Of a stretch of 51,819 nt of DNA, positions 51,773-51,819 are shown one piece after another. Made by a program: the position numbers and the translations under genes. Numbering within the stretch: position 1 is the stretch's first letter; each line of letters begins with the position of its first letter. The stretch is taken from assembly GCA_029432815.1 (NCBI GenBank), contig JAROBA010000037.1:1-51819 (forward strand), given 5' to 3'. The stretch is from Pontiellaceae bacterium B1224. GTDB lineage: Bacteria > Verrucomicrobiota > Kiritimatiellia > Kiritimatiellales > Pontiellaceae. Under the pieces are notes generated by a model. That model did no database searches and was not told the origin of the DNA. It saw nothing but the letters and a program-made list of their open reading frames with translations.

Positions 51773-51819
51773 ATGGCCCTGCAGCGGTCGGTCGGCCACG
51801 ATTCCCACTTAGAGTGGTG

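Overview
The window is bacterial chromosome from a Gram-negative, saccharolytic or marine-type organism. The best fit is the Planctomycetota-Verrucomicrobiota-Chlamydiota group, and within it a Pontiella-like member of Kiritimatiellota. This assignment is an inference. It rests on PEP-CTERM-anchored surface proteins, secreted proteins with FYRxR-type C-terminal sandwiches, a clostridial/anaerobe-type nifH-nifI1-nifI2-nifD-nifK operon, DUF4465 and VTC/DUF4956 genes, and moderate GC with many interspersed repeats. No rRNA or tRNA gene and no CRISPR array was seen.

Layout. 1-4.6 kb (minus): uvrA, a small putative HTH protein and a tRNA-dihydrouridine synthase. 4.8-11.4 kb (plus): a Mo-nitrogenase operon led by a near-perfect sigma-54 promoter, ending in two unrecognised genes. 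11.4-16.3 kb (minus): a gene remnant, then a TolC/MacA/MacB-type tripartite efflux operon. 16.3-19.3 kb: a secreted trypsin-like protease (minus) facing away from cmoA-cmoB (plus). 19.4-22.8 kb: two PEP-CTERM genes and avtA; a 146-bp copy of the start of avtA lies on the far side of the second PEP-CTERM gene. 22.9-27.7 kb: an operon of an HtrA-like protease, an unknown exported protein and an FG-GAP/VCBS propeller protein. 28-33 kb: two small ORFs, an MFS transporter, rsmI, and a STAS + GAF/SpoIIE-phosphatase pair. 33-37.1 kb (minus): a cobalamin riboswitch with terminator, a DUF4465 PEP-CTERM protein, a BtuB-like receptor and a surface protein, together a B12-acquisition operon. 37.7-39.7 kb: a phosphatase and a leucine-rich-repeat protein. 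40-43.8 kb (minus): VTC polyphosphate-polymerase domain, DUF4956, HlyD and TolC genes, an unusual synthesis/export operon. 44.4-51.6 kb: lactonase-fold propeller, ankyrin lipoprotein, beta-lactamase-family protein, two small exported proteins and a FucP-type sugar transporter.

Two signals run across all these regions. The first is a highly iterated palindrome, TTCCAANNNTTGGAA. There are 18 exact copies and more than a dozen one-mismatch copies, inside and between genes, on either side of coding frames. Where it is coding it reads F-Q-x-L-E or P-x-x-G in unrelated proteins. It is absent from the nitrogenase operon. The second is a collection of long, self-similar inverted repeats that fill many intergenic gaps, including every long gap of the nif operon, and that in one case sit in-frame inside a gene (dus). 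These two signals, the B12 operon and the VTC operon are the parts most worth following up.
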